Source of the DNA: JAVBSX01 sp031549565
GTDB taxonomy: Bacteria; Planctomycetota; Planctomycetia; Pirellulales; Thermoguttaceae
Assembly: GCA_031549565.1 (NCBI GenBank)
Contig: JAVBPO010000065.1
Span: forward strand, 1 to 64,000
Reading direction: 5' to 3'
Length of the DNA: 64,000 bases
Part shown: piece by piece, positions 35,396-44,686 of the stretch
How positions within the stretch are numbered: position 1 is the stretch's first letter
Layout: each line of letters opens with the position of its first letter
Position numbers and translations under genes: made by a program
Notes under the pieces: model-generated
The model's database searches: none
What the model was told of the DNA's origin: nothing
Seen by the model: only the letters and a program-made list of their open reading frames with translations

Positions 35396-36433
35396 ATGTT
35401 CTTATTCGCCCAGCAACAACAGACGAATCCGCTCCAGGTTTTAATGATTATCGGCGCGATCGTGCTTTGCGTCGTCTTTCTCGTCATATTCGGCATTTTC
35501 GTCAAATTTTTTCGGCTTTGGATCCAGTCCGTGACGACCGGAGCCGGGATCGGGATGCTCGATCTGCTCGGGATGACATTTCGGAAAGTCGATCCGGAAG
35601 TGATCGTGCGGGCGAAAATCATGGCGGTCAAAGCCGGGCTGGAGAACATCCCTTCCAAGTCGCTCGAGGCCCATTATCTGGCCGGAGGTCGCGTCGGTTT
35701 GGTCGTTCAGGCAATGATCGCTGCCAGCAAAGCGAAGATCATCGACTTGGATTACAAATTGGCGACCGCGATCGATTTGGCCGGTCGAAACGTGCTCGAA
35801 GCGGTTCAAACGAGCGTCAATCCGAAGGTGATCGACTGCCCGACGCCGTCGAAAGGCCGGTTGACGCTCGACGGAGTCGCGAAAAACGGGATCCAGCTTA
35901 AAGTGAAAGCCCGGGTGACCGTCCGCGCGAACTTGCGGCAGTTGATCGGCGGAGCGACGGAAGAAACGATCATCGCCCGGGTCGGCGAGGGAATCGTCAG
36001 TGCGATCGGCTCTTCGGAAACGCATGGGGCGGTCCTCGAGAACCCGGACCGGATTTCCAAAACGGTACTCGAACGACGTCTCGACTCGCAAACGGCGTTT
36101 GAAATCGTGTCGATCGATATCGCGGACATCGACGTCGGCGACAACATCGGCGCGAGGCTGCAAGCGGACCAAGCGGAAGCGGACACGCAAGTTGCCCGGG
36201 CAAAAGCGGAAGGACGCCGGGCTTTGGCCGTCGCGCAAGAGCAGGAGAACATCGCTCAAATCGAAGCGGCGCGTGCAAAAGTCGTCGAAGCGGAAGCCGA
36301 GGTTCCCGTTGCGATCAGCGAAGCGATCAACACCGGCAAACTCGGCCTGATGGACTACTACCGCCTGAAAAACATCCAAGCCGACACGGAAATGCGCGGA
36401 GCCATCTCGAAAGCGGGAACGAATAGTAAATGA
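35396..36433 (+). CDS. floA: Flotillin-like protein FloA
   Basis: 345 residues. An N-terminal membrane-inserting helix (about 16-37, VLMIIGAIVLCVVFLVIFGIF) is followed by a SPFH-like domain with the FloA-specific strings SLEAHYLAGGRVGLVVQAMIAAS and RARVTVRANLRQLIGGATEETI, and a C-terminal Ala/Glu-rich coiled coil (QADQAEADTQVARAKAEGRRA). FloA proteins form functional membrane microdomains and influence secretion and signalling. I take ATG 35396 because the upstream extension lacks similarity to the family; an NfeD partner is not adjacent. Downstream, separated by 7-bp-unit arrays, is a small membrane protein. Confidence 0.93.
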   Translation: MFLFAQQQQTNPLQVLMIIGAIVLCVVFLVIFGIFVKFFRLWIQSVTTGAGIGMLDLLGMTFRKVDPEVIVRAKIMAVKAGLENIPSKSLEAHYLAGGRVGLVVQAMIAASKAKIIDLDYKLATAIDLAGRNVLEAVQTSVNPKVIDCPTPSKGRLTLDGVAKNGIQLKVKARVTVRANLRQLIGGATEETIIARVGEGIVSAIGSSETHGAVLENPDRISKTVLERRLDSQTAFEIVSIDIADIDVGDNIGARLQADQAEADTQVARAKAEGRRALAVAQEQENIAQIEAARAKVVEAEAEVPVAISEAINTGKLGLMDYYRLKNIQADTEMRGAISKAGTNSK

Positions 36434-36439
36434 AAATGA

Positions 36440-36552
36440 GAAATAAGAAATAAGAAATAAGAAAATGAGATGCAGTTTACCATGTGATTTACGCCCGCTT
36501 ACGCTTCCTACTCTGTTTTGGTTTTCCTGACATTATTTCTTATTTCTTATTT
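36440..36552. repeat. Inverted pair of 7-bp-unit arrays (AAATAAG / TTATTTC)
   Basis: AAATAAG units at 36440-36464 are complementary to TTATTTC units at 36532-36552. The intervening 70 bases could form the loop of a long A/T hairpin between floA and the next gene. Confidence 0.8.
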
Positions 36553-36565
36553 AATCCCCCCTATT

Positions 36566-37033
36566 ATGCGATTTTTTGAGTTATTTGTTGTTTTGATCAT
36601 GTTTTTGGGGCCGCTTGTCAAAGCGCTGTTTGACTATCTTGCGGAACAAAAACGGAAACAACAGGAAAAACTATTAAAGTCCGCTGCAAAGGCGGTTCGT
36701 GAAAAACAGGAAACCGTTCTTGCGGAACCGGCGGGGATTTTGTATGATGCGAAGGGCGTGGACGGTTCTTCCGTTCGGGAAGTGAAAACGCCGAAAATTC
36801 GATTCAAGTCGAATCGAAAGAAAATCGTCGAACCGCCGTCCGAACCGGTTTTGCCGCAAGTGCTTGCAGCAGTCGTCGAGACGCCGAAGCCGGAACCCGT
36901 CGTCCCGGCGACGACCGTGAGCCGACCGCAACCGAATCCGTTGGCTGCGGAGATCCTGAAAATGTTCCAGTCTCCCGCCGGCGTCCAACAAGCCGTCCTC
37001 GTCAGCGAGATCCTAAAAAGACCGGAATTTTGA
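36566..37033 (+). CDS. Small membrane-anchored hypothetical protein downstream of floA
   Basis: 155 residues from ATG 36566. A hydrophobic N-terminus (MRFFELFVVLIMFLGPLVKAL) is followed by a Lys/Gln-rich coiled stretch, a Pro/Val-rich linker (about residues 85-130), and a short C-terminal segment PLAAEILKMFQSPAGVQQAVLVSEILKRP that looks like the conserved part. The frame is open upstream to 36518, but that part is just translated TTATTTC repeats. No family was recognised. Its position after floA in the same direction suggests association with the membrane microdomain protein, as inference. Confidence 0.6.
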   Translation: MRFFELFVVLIMFLGPLVKALFDYLAEQKRKQQEKLLKSAAKAVREKQETVLAEPAGILYDAKGVDGSSVREVKTPKIRFKSNRKKIVEPPSEPVLPQVLAAVVETPKPEPVVPATTVSRPQPNPLAAEILKMFQSPAGVQQAVLVSEILKRPEF

Positions 37034-37074
37034 AAAACAGTTTTCGAGTCCGTAATTCATAATTCATAATTAAA

Positions 37075-37248
37075 ATGGAACCTTATCCGATGAACCTGAA
37101 TCGCCGGCCCGGCGTGTGTATTCCCTGGGAAGAAGCGAAAGAACGCTACGGCGAAATCAAAGGGGATGAAGAACAGATCAAACGCATCTGGGAAGAAAAC
37201 GATGCGGAAGCGTACGATTACTTCTGGCAATTGTTGTTGTCCTTTTAA
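37075..37248 (+). CDS. Small acidic hypothetical protein (57 or 52 residues)
   Basis: A short frame: MEPYPMNLNRRPGVCIPWEE and onward to ...AYDYFWQLLLSF. An alternative start is at 37090 (MNLNRR). It is rich in Glu, Lys and aromatic residues and has a composition and codon use like real genes of the window. It begins right after an ATTCATA array. No family recognised; it could be the small protein of the corrinoid-protein transcription unit that follows. Confidence 0.45.
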   Translation: MEPYPMNLNRRPGVCIPWEEAKERYGEIKGDEEQIKRIWEENDAEAYDYFWQLLLSF

Positions 37249-37350
37249 GACGCAAGGGTTGAAGGGGAGAAGGGAAAAGTATCGACCTCCTTTCTCCCAT
37301 ATCCCCTTCCACCCTTATCCCCTTTCACCCTTCTACCTTTTTGGAATTCT

Positions 37351-37965
37351 ATGCAGCTTTCAACGGCGATTCGTGATTGTCTTGAGGACGACGTCCTCCG
37401 TATGGTTCGTGAAAAATTGGACGCGAAAGTTGCGCCGGAGGAAATCGTCGCCGAGTGCAATGCCGGAATGATCGACCTCGGCGAAAAATTCGACCAAGGG
37501 GAAGTGTTCATCCCGGATCTGATGTTTGCCGGGATGATCATGAAAAAAGTCATGGCGCAGCTTTCGCCGTTGATGAAAGCGGATCCGAACGCCGTTTCGG
37601 ACCAGAAGAAGCTGCTCATCGGCACGGTCCAGCACGACGTTCACGACATCGGCAAGGATATCACGGCGATGGTATTCCAGAGCAGCGGTTTCACCGTAAT
37701 CGATCTGGGGGTCGACGTTTCACCGGCGAAATTCGTCGCGGCGATTCAGGAGCATCAACCGCAATTTCTCGGCTTGAGCCTGCTGTTGACGACTTGCTAC
37801 AAATCGGTTTCCGAAACGATCGAAGCGATCAAAGCGGCCGGGCTGCGGGACAGCGTCAAGATTCTCGTCGGCGGCGCCGCGGCAAGCGAGCTAATGGCCG
37901 AGCGAAGCGGCTGCGACTTCTACGGCAAAACCGCCGTCGACGGACTCCGTTGGGCCAATTCCTGA
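37351..37965 (+). CDS. Methyltransferase-type corrinoid (B12-binding) protein
   Basis: 204 residues with the two-domain architecture of MtaC/MtbC/MttC and the MetH cap-B12 module. N-terminal helical cap: residues 1-80, with CNAGMIDLGEKFDQGEVFIPDLMFAG. B12-binding Rossmann domain: TVQHDVHDIGKDI, where D96-x-H98-x-x-G101 is the base-off DxHxxG motif, then VIDLGVDVSPAKFV, GLSLLLTT and LVGGAAAS. It carries a methyl group on Co(I)/Co(III) between a substrate-specific methyltransferase and an acceptor. No methyltransferase or reductive-activation gene is adjacent in this window, so the substrate is unknown. Confidence 0.88.
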   Translation: MQLSTAIRDCLEDDVLRMVREKLDAKVAPEEIVAECNAGMIDLGEKFDQGEVFIPDLMFAGMIMKKVMAQLSPLMKADPNAVSDQKKLLIGTVQHDVHDIGKDITAMVFQSSGFTVIDLGVDVSPAKFVAAIQEHQPQFLGLSLLLTTCYKSVSETIEAIKAAGLRDSVKILVGGAAASELMAERSGCDFYGKTAVDGLRWANS

Positions 37966-37972
37966 GCAAGCC

Positions 37973-38065
37973 AAAGAGCCGCACGTGAAGCAAAGCGTAA
38001 CTTGCGGAACAGGGTAAACGTCAAGCTGTTCCGCAAATTCCGCTGCGCTGTATATGCGGCTCTTT
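37973..38065. repeat. Palindromic element AAAGAGCCGCACGTGAAG, copy 1
   Basis: AAAGAGCCGCA at the left end pairs with TGCGGCTCTTT at the right; inner arms are TTGCGGAACAG / CTGTTCCGCAA. A second copy at 61756-61836 also follows directly on a stop codon. The T-run at the right end would let it act as a terminator in either direction. Confidence 0.8.
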
Positions 38066-38100
38066 GGAGTTATAACGCGGTCCCTCGCCCTTTCCTTCCC

Positions 38101-38679
38101 ATGGAAGCCTGGTTCAAAAAGATCTTCTACGCCGTATTGTGCGTGGGGGTTTTGTTCTCGCTGACGTTGCTCATCGTCTTGCCGTCGCAAATCATCGTCA
38201 ACTACGATTCCGATGGTATTCCGCGTGACATCTGCTCGAAGTTGTCCTTCGCCGCCACCAATTTTTTTGTACAAGGAATAGTCTTCTTATTCACGTATTT
38301 AGTGCCGTTTTTCATCAATCACACTTCCCGAACCGACTCGCGACAAGCCATTTCAATGATGCCCTTTGCTTTTCTCTTGCCGAACGGATTGCAAAACGAG
38401 CATAAAATGCAACAGATTCGAACATCGTCTTTGAGTTTGGCCTGGTTTATGGGGACGGCGATGTTACTGCTCCTAATCGTCGCGGAATGGTATGTGGCAG
38501 TCAACAACGCCGTTTTGCCGGCGCTTTTCACCAAGGATGTCGGCGAAAAACTTTTAGAAACGGCGGCAATGTTGTTTTTCGCGGCTGTCGGAATAATGAT
38601 GTCATTTGCTCTGTGGCGTTTCATGAAACCATTACGTGACAATGATGACTCTCAATTTCGTTCAACTCGTGGAGAATGA
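38101..38679 (+). CDS. Integral membrane protein of unknown function
   Basis: 192 residues, four predicted helices (about 8-28, 50-72, 118-140 and 158-178), short cytoplasmic ends. Starts at 38101 (MEAWFKKIFYAVLCV); the open frame upstream runs into the palindromic element. No family recognised. It is followed after 3 bases by the 69-residue gene, so they form an operon. Confidence 0.62.
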   Translation: MEAWFKKIFYAVLCVGVLFSLTLLIVLPSQIIVNYDSDGIPRDICSKLSFAATNFFVQGIVFLFTYLVPFFINHTSRTDSRQAISMMPFAFLLPNGLQNEHKMQQIRTSSLSLAWFMGTAMLLLLIVAEWYVAVNNAVLPALFTKDVGEKLLETAAMLFFAAVGIMMSFALWRFMKPLRDNDDSQFRSTRGE

Positions 38680-38682
38680 CAA

Positions 38683-38892
38683 ATGCTGACAGATACCGTT
38701 CTTCGAAGTACCGGCATGAATATTTTGATCGACCATCTCGGCATGGTCGACGCGGAGCGGTTTATCGCACTGGTTAATCGTGAGCCGTTCGATTACACGA
38801 CTTGGCAATCCGATCTGTTTGACGGGATGTCCCTCGAAGAATTGAGCAGCGCCGCGATGGAGTTTACCCGACAACATTATCCGGAAGAATAA
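38683..38892 (+). CDS. Small hypothetical protein (69 residues)
   Basis: MLTDTVLRSTGMNILIDHLG...; a ribosome site GGAGAA (38671-38676) lies 6 bases before the ATG. The compact, acidic sequence with the FIALVNREPFDYTTWQ and LEELSSAAMEF strings resembles small conserved bacterial proteins of unknown function, some of which sit next to toxin-like genes; no toxin is adjacent here. Likely cytosolic. Confidence 0.6.
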   Translation: MLTDTVLRSTGMNILIDHLGMVDAERFIALVNREPFDYTTWQSDLFDGMSLEELSSAAMEFTRQHYPEE

Positions 38893-38907
38893 CCGGCTCT
38901 TTAAACT

Positions 38908-41900
38908 TTACTGATCTTTCCCCCACACTTCGACTTCCGTCAAGCCGCACCAACCGAACGGCATGTTCTGCTCCAGTTCGGCGATCTTCACGAACGCCGT
39001 CGTTCGTTTGTTGAACGTAAACGTCTGCGGCTTGTCCGTTTTTTCCAAAACGATCTTTTCGCGGGTTCCGTCGGAAAATTCCAGCGTCGCCGAGCGCCAG
39101 GCGGAATCGTGCGGAAAATCGGCTCGGAGCCAGATCACGACCTTGTCCGTTTCCACGGGCCGTCCGAACTCGACTTTCCACCACAAATCGGTCCGCTTGT
39201 TCGGGCCCCAAGACGGGAACTTCGAACCGTGCCCCTTGTTGTCCGTTTTTCCGTCGATCGCGTTGGACGCCGCGAATTCCGGCTTCATTCCGAATTCACT
39301 GTTGGACGTCGCCAGCGGATAGTTGCGTGTGGAAAGCGAGGAATCCGGATTGTACGCTAAATTGCGGTATGTGTTTTCGTCGCCGGATTTCCGACCGTAA
39401 ATCGGAGCGTTTTGCCGCTTCGTCGGCCAATTGGCGAGAAATTCGGCTTTTCGCTGCCGACCGCCGGCGTCGAAGACCGGGAGCGTCGTCGGGTCGGGCG
39501 TTTCAACGTCCTCCGGTTCTTCGCCGTACGCGATCAGCTCTTCCACTTTCTTTTGCTGGACGAACATGGAAACTGAGACGGCCTCGATCTCTTCCATCCG
39601 GCTCCGTTTGTTCAGGAAGAAATCGTACTCCGCCCGCTGCGCGTCGCTCCAGGTGTTCGCTTCGGTATACGTACCGCAATACGGAACCAAAAGATCGATC
39701 CAACAGGCGAGAATCCGTTTTTCCCGATCGCCGAGTCGGACGTCGTTGTGCGGCTTGTCCCCTTCGAACTGCGCGAGCAGCTTGCTCTTCACGGCTCCCG
39801 CGAAGTATGGCGCCAAAACCGGCGGGCCTTCCTGGATGTCGAGCCAGTTCACGATTTCGTTCGATTTCCCATTGCGGACCAGGTTGACGTACGCTTCGCT
39901 GAAATCGCGTCCGGCCGCATGAAATCTCTCGGCTTCTTTTTTGTCTTTGGGAACGTAGGAATTTCCGAGCAAACTGAACGGGGCGTCGGTTCCGTCGGCG
40001 TTCTTCCGCCCCGTATGACACCCTGCACAGTGAATATCGAAGATCGGTTGCACGTCCCGGACGAAGCTGAAGCCGACGTCCGCTGGGCGATCCGGCGTGA
40101 ACAGCGGCTCCGGTTTGCGGGGGCTCTTTTTGAGCGCTTGCCGGACCGCCGGTTTCACGTTGTCGAGCGTGTCGCTTTTATTTTCATGACACCCGATGCA
40201 AGAAAACATTTCCCCCGGCTGGAGCGTCGACCAACTTCGCATCGTATGCACGACGTAGCCGCGATCGTCGAGGAGTTGAAAATAAACCGGTGTCCGGGCC
40301 GGGACCTCGAAATACGCCGAGCCGTCTTCTTCGACCGGAACCGTTCCGAGAACGTGTTTGACATCCCAGCTTCCGTTGTCGCAGGCGATCGGCGTAGAGA
40401 CCATCGCGCCGCCGGCGGGCCCGGCGTTGCTGTTGTTGCCGATTCCCGCTCCACGGAATTCCAACGCGACGATCCGGAGCGATTGGACCGTTCCCCGCGG
40501 AACGTTTTCCATCCCCTGCCCCACGTAAACATCCTGGACGTAATACGTTCCGGTTTCCTGCTCAAAATCGACGGCCGAGGCGCGAAGCTGCGGAACCTCT
40601 CGCGAGGTCAATGGAACCGGCTGGCCGCTGGAAATCGCCGGATCGTGAACCAAAAGTTCGCGATTGCCGTCGATGTCCATGAAATACAAGCCGAACTTGT
40701 GTTGATATTTGTTCCACTCCAAACCTTCGGGGACGTAAGCGACGACGTAATGATTTTCGTCCAACGGATACGGATACTGGAATTGATCGCCGCCCTGGCC
40801 GTAGGCGTCGATCCGGTCCGCCGGCGTTTCCCGGGGCGGGCAAATAAGCGTTACGCCGGAATTCTCCTGCGTTCCCTTTGTCCTGTCGATCAGGATTAAT
40901 TTGCCCCGCTGGTGCGAGTGATGCCCCGTCGCCAGCGCAACGACTTTCTGCGAACCGGGAATCCCGCGCGCGTGCAGGATCGTCGTCGGGAAGTAGGAAT
41001 TATTGCCGTAAAATTCCGTCTGCCCGGTTCCGTCGTAGTTCATCACGAACAGCGATTGCGGATAAATCTGTCCGCGATCGTTGTAATCCCAGCGGGTGTA
41101 GATGAGCCGTCCGTCTTCCAGAAGCGCCGGATAATTCGTGTGAACCTGATCGAATCCGATCCGGCGGAGGAAATGCCCGTCTTTGTCGATCATGTAGAAG
41201 TTGGATACGTCCGTCCACCAGCAGTCGACGATCTGCATGCAACGGGTCGAGGTGAACAGGATATTTCCGTCCGGTAAATAACACGGCTCGATGTCCGCGA
41301 ACCCGAGCCCGTCGGTCAGTTGCCGAACCGATTTCGCGTCGCAGTCGTATTCGTAGATGTGAAAATCGTCGGTTTCCATGTTGTTTCGCATGGAAAAGAG
41401 GATCCGTTTGCCGTCGAAAGAAACGTCCGGGTCGCGAAGGAAACCGGTTTTCGTCTCATAGAGCACTTCCGACGACGCGTTTCCGTCGGCATCGAGCGAG
41501 AGCAGGCAAAGCTGTCCGCCCGGCTGGAAATCGTGGTTCCGCTCCGGAGCGTGGGCGTCGGTCGGCTCTTCCGTATAAGCGTAATGGGAACCGCCGAGCA
41601 CGGAATGTTTCGTGTAAACGATTTTCGGATACTTTTGGACCAACGCCGTGAGCCGGTTTTGTCGGCGGACCTTGCACGCCTGGAGATAGAGCGATTTCCA
41701 GCGGGAATCGTTGCCGGGAACCTTTTCCACGACAAGTTTGTCCGCCGTTTCAACAATCGATTGCGACTGTTGCGGCGTCAGTTCGCGGCAGGTCTTTTCG
41801 AGCATGGCGCGTTCGGCGGCGGAACCGTTCGGATCGACAAAGCATTCGGACGAATCGGCCGCACGATCCTGCATGATCCAATCGGCCTGCAAACGCTGTT

Positions 41901-41979
41901 CGGAAAACGGTTCACCGGCGTCAAGAGAACCGGCCAGACACGGGAGAAACAAAAAGCAACAAAGGCGAAATATTGACAT
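38908..41979 (-). CDS. HzsA-like periplasmic protein: TolB-type propeller, dihaem cytochrome c region and discoidin-like C-terminus
   Basis: 1023 residues. Signal peptide 1-20 (MSIFRLCCFLFLPCLAGSLDA). Residues about 120-580 contain WD/TolB-like propeller motifs (DPDVSFDGKRILFSMRN, EPCYLPDGNILFTST, YPALLEDGRLIYTRWDYNDRG) as in the hydrazine synthase alpha-subunit family. Two c-type haem sites follow: FSCIGCHE (near residue 594) and IHCAGCHTGRK (near 651). The last 150 residues resemble an F5/8 type C (discoidin) carbohydrate-binding domain (ASNAIDGKTDNKGHGS...). Planctomycetes carry many HzsA-like proteins outside anammox, so hydrazine synthesis is not implied. Start at 41979 is chosen for the signal peptide. 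A GC-rich repeat lies in its leader. Confidence 0.82.
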   Translation of the reverse strand: MSIFRLCCFLFLPCLAGSLDAGEPFSEQRLQADWIMQDRAADSSECFVDPNGSAAERAMLEKTCRELTPQQSQSIVETADKLVVEKVPGNDSRWKSLYLQACKVRRQNRLTALVQKYPKIVYTKHSVLGGSHYAYTEEPTDAHAPERNHDFQPGGQLCLLSLDADGNASSEVLYETKTGFLRDPDVSFDGKRILFSMRNNMETDDFHIYEYDCDAKSVRQLTDGLGFADIEPCYLPDGNILFTSTRCMQIVDCWWTDVSNFYMIDKDGHFLRRIGFDQVHTNYPALLEDGRLIYTRWDYNDRGQIYPQSLFVMNYDGTGQTEFYGNNSYFPTTILHARGIPGSQKVVALATGHHSHQRGKLILIDRTKGTQENSGVTLICPPRETPADRIDAYGQGGDQFQYPYPLDENHYVVAYVPEGLEWNKYQHKFGLYFMDIDGNRELLVHDPAISSGQPVPLTSREVPQLRASAVDFEQETGTYYVQDVYVGQGMENVPRGTVQSLRIVALEFRGAGIGNNSNAGPAGGAMVSTPIACDNGSWDVKHVLGTVPVEEDGSAYFEVPARTPVYFQLLDDRGYVVHTMRSWSTLQPGEMFSCIGCHENKSDTLDNVKPAVRQALKKSPRKPEPLFTPDRPADVGFSFVRDVQPIFDIHCAGCHTGRKNADGTDAPFSLLGNSYVPKDKKEAERFHAAGRDFSEAYVNLVRNGKSNEIVNWLDIQEGPPVLAPYFAGAVKSKLLAQFEGDKPHNDVRLGDREKRILACWIDLLVPYCGTYTEANTWSDAQRAEYDFFLNKRSRMEEIEAVSVSMFVQQKKVEELIAYGEEPEDVETPDPTTLPVFDAGGRQRKAEFLANWPTKRQNAPIYGRKSGDENTYRNLAYNPDSSLSTRNYPLATSNSEFGMKPEFAASNAIDGKTDNKGHGSKFPSWGPNKRTDLWWKVEFGRPVETDKVVIWLRADFPHDSAWRSATLEFSDGTREKIVLEKTDKPQTFTFNKRTTAFVKIAELEQNMPFGWCGLTEVEVWGKDQ

Positions 41980-41983
41980 GGAA

Positions 41984-42014
41984 GTTAGCCACGGGGCCTG
42001 CCCCGTGCTTGAGC
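41984..42014 (-). repeat. GC-rich palindromic element, inverted copy
   Basis: TTAGCCACGGGGCCTGCCCCGTG lies 4 bases upstream of the start codon of the HzsA-like gene, within its leader. It is the inverse orientation of the family ending in GCTAA. Confidence 0.6.
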
Positions 42015-42163
42015 GATTGAATGATTGGGTTGAAAGCCGACTCGACCAATATACCAGAACGCGTGATGAAACGAAAGCACTCGTCATCGGACCGTCCAAT
42101 CCCCTCCGTGGATTGTAAAATTTTCGTGCCGATTGTATAGTACGAACGTACAGGAGAATCGTC

Positions 42164-44230
42164 ATGGACTTTTTCGAGCATCAAAAACAGGCGCGACGCC
42201 GGACCGGTTGGTTGATTTTGGCGTTCGTTTTCGCCCTGTTCTTCGTCGGGTTCTGTTTTTACGTTCCGATCATCTCGATCGCTTACGCGGTCGGCGTTTC
42301 GGAGAAGCAGATCACGGGACACTGGCTCGACTTCGTGCTTTCGGAAACCGGCTTTTATTGCTTCCTTTGGACACAGGGGATTTGCTCGCTGATCATCGTC
42401 CTCGGGAGCTGGTACAAGATTCATCAGCTTTCGTCGGGCGGCGGGGAAACCGTCGCGGAGCTGCTCGGCGGTCGGGAAATCAGCCCGTTCACACGACGGT
42501 TCGAGGAGCGGCAACTGATGAATATCGTCGAAGAAATGGCGATCGCGGCCGGGATCATCGTTCCCGCCGTGTACGTCTTGGAAAAGGAACGCCGCATCAA
42601 CGCGTTTTCCGCCGGCTTCGATCCCGACTCCGCCGTGATCGGCGTCACGTACGGCGCGCTGAACTATCTCGACCGCGAAGAACTGCAAGGCATCGTCGCC
42701 CATGAATTTTCACACATTCTCAACGGCGACATGAAGCTGAACATGCGCATGATCGGCGTCTTGTTCGGATTGGGAATGGTGACGCAGCTCGGCATCGGAT
42801 TGATATCTCCGCCAGAATCGGCTTTATCGGACGAAGAAACCTTGGAATTTCGCAGCGCCGGAGTGTTTTTCCTGTTGCCGGCGGGTTGGTTCACGGGAAT
42901 CTTTTATCTGACGATCGCAATATCTCTGATGATTCTCGGCTTTTTCGGTTGGTTTTTCGGCGCTTTGATCAAATCGGCGATCTCACGGCAGCGGGAATAT
43001 CTGGCCGACGCGGCGGCGGTCCAGTTTACGCGGAATCCTCGTGGTATCAAAAATGCCTTACGTAAAATCGGGTGCCCCCGGGTCGGATCGTTGGTGTACA
43101 GTGCCCATGCTTTGGAAGCTTCGCATCTTTTCATCGCGAGGATTTACGACAAATACACATGGGAATTTCCCTGGCTCAGTTCGCATCCGAGTCCGCTCCG
43201 GCGTATTCTGCGGATCGATCCGAATTTCGACGGGACATTTCCGCCGAGTTTGAAACGGCTCAAACTCCTCGGCGCCGAAGCGGAAGCGAAGGTTCCGATT
43301 CCGACCACGGCGTACATCGACGAGCTTCTCGCGGCGACCAATCCGCGGGCCGGACGATTTTTGGCGCGGCAACGGTACGGCGAATCGACTCCGTTCACGC
43401 CGATCGGATCGGAACCTGTCGAAGACGAAACACAAATCGCAGAACCGGTCGAACCGGTGGAAGAGCCGGAAATGTCGCCGCTGGACGCGATTCCGCTGAA
43501 ACTCGTCGATTTCCTGCTCACTCCGGGCGGCATCGCCGGGCTGATGCTCGGCTTGCTGTGCAGCGGTGATCCGGCAAAACGGACGGCGCAGCGGGAAACC
43601 GTCGCTTCGAAACTGACGCCGGAAATGCGAACCGCGTTCGAAGGGACCGCGGATTATATCGGATCGTTTTTCAAAAAGAACGAACCGCTCGCTTCGCTGA
43701 TCCGTTTGCGCTGCCGTATCCTGGAGCTTGCGGCGTCACGCTTGGACAATCTTTCGGGCGACCAATACCGCGTTTTTCGGGACGCGATCACATTTTTCTG
43801 CGGGGAACTCGGCAAGGTCGATTTGTATCGGTACACGCTTGCCGCAATCGCGCGGTATCGCCTTGACGTGCGGTACAAATTCGCGGAGATTCCCGAGCGA
43901 AAAATCGTTTACACGGGAACCGCGGCGATTCGCGAACCGCTCCAGGCGGCGTTGTCGTATCTGGCGTATTCCGGACACACGACGCTCCGGGACGCCGAAA
44001 CCGCGTTTTCCGACGGAATGAAGACGCTCAACCTGACCGGCGAAATCGTCCCGGTTGCCGAATGTTCGTTTCGCGCCTTGGACGAAGCGTTCAAGCGAAT
44101 CCGCCTGTCCGCCCCGCCGATCCGAAAGCGATGCTTGCAGGCGTTTCACGCGTGCATCTGTTCCGACGGAATGGTGACCGCCAAAGAAGAGCAATTCCTA
44201 CTCGCCGCCGAAGCAATGCTCGGCGGGTGA
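42164..44230 (+). CDS. M48 family membrane zinc metallopeptidase (HtpX-like), paralogue 2
   Basis: 688 residues. Same plan as the gene at 23272: MDFFEHQKQARRRTGW, two helices, zinc motif GIVAHEFSHILNGD (HEFSH 180-184), two more helices, ISRQREYLADAAAVQFTRNP with the third ligand, and a 370-residue C-terminal extension ending FHACICSDGMVTAKEEQFLL. Strong CAGGAGA site 7 bases before the ATG. It is divergent from the HzsA-like gene with a 184-base shared promoter region. Role probably membrane protein quality control. Confidence 0.88.
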   Translation: MDFFEHQKQARRRTGWLILAFVFALFFVGFCFYVPIISIAYAVGVSEKQITGHWLDFVLSETGFYCFLWTQGICSLIIVLGSWYKIHQLSSGGGETVAELLGGREISPFTRRFEERQLMNIVEEMAIAAGIIVPAVYVLEKERRINAFSAGFDPDSAVIGVTYGALNYLDREELQGIVAHEFSHILNGDMKLNMRMIGVLFGLGMVTQLGIGLISPPESALSDEETLEFRSAGVFFLLPAGWFTGIFYLTIAISLMILGFFGWFFGALIKSAISRQREYLADAAAVQFTRNPRGIKNALRKIGCPRVGSLVYSAHALEASHLFIARIYDKYTWEFPWLSSHPSPLRRILRIDPNFDGTFPPSLKRLKLLGAEAEAKVPIPTTAYIDELLAATNPRAGRFLARQRYGESTPFTPIGSEPVEDETQIAEPVEPVEEPEMSPLDAIPLKLVDFLLTPGGIAGLMLGLLCSGDPAKRTAQRETVASKLTPEMRTAFEGTADYIGSFFKKNEPLASLIRLRCRILELAASRLDNLSGDQYRVFRDAITFFCGELGKVDLYRYTLAAIARYRLDVRYKFAEIPERKIVYTGTAAIREPLQAALSYLAYSGHTTLRDAETAFSDGMKTLNLTGEIVPVAECSFRALDEAFKRIRLSAPPIRKRCLQAFHACICSDGMVTAKEEQFLLAAEAMLGG

Positions 44231-44293
44231 TCGGATGCACTATTGATTCGTCAACGTCAAAACTTTATGTTGACTTGAATGGTCGTCAAAGAA

Positions 44294-44411
44294 GGCAGAC
44301 GACAGACAGCAGACAGTAGACGACCCATCCCTCATTAAAACATCAACCACCTCCCCAAAGATTGCGTAGCAATCCTCTCTGTTGTCTGTCGTCTGTCCTC
44401 TGTCCTCTATT
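44294..44411. repeat. Inverted pair of 7-bp-unit arrays (GGCAGAC... / ...GTCTGTC)
   Basis: Left array GGCAGAC-GACAGAC-AGCAGAC-AGTAGAC (44294-44321); right array GTCTGTC-GTCTGTC-CTCTGTC-CTCTATT (44384-44411). The two are approximately complementary, as in the other paired heptamer arrays of the window. Confidence 0.8.
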
Positions 44412-44686
44412 CCCTATAGTGACGAACCACCATTGCATTTTTTCAGGACGCGACACATCCGATCGCTGGTTTCGACGAACTATGTGTCCATCATTTTTGA
44501 TATTTTTCCGCCTCCTCCCTCTTTTTCCGCATCCTATCCCACTTGGAAAATATTTTTACAGATTTTTCTGTAAAAATTAGAATTTTTCGGTTCGCTAAAT
44601 GTATAATGTCGTAGAGGCAAGAGAGAGGGCGGGGCCACGCCGCGAACGGGGTGGCAAAACATTGCAAAAAAATGCGGTTTTCCCTC

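Noticed and set aside
37985..37992. CACGTGAA in the palindromic element as a parS-like site
   Set aside because: Only the central 8 bases of the consensus TGTTTCACGTGAAACA are present; the flanks do not match, and the sites lie inside a dispersed repeat.
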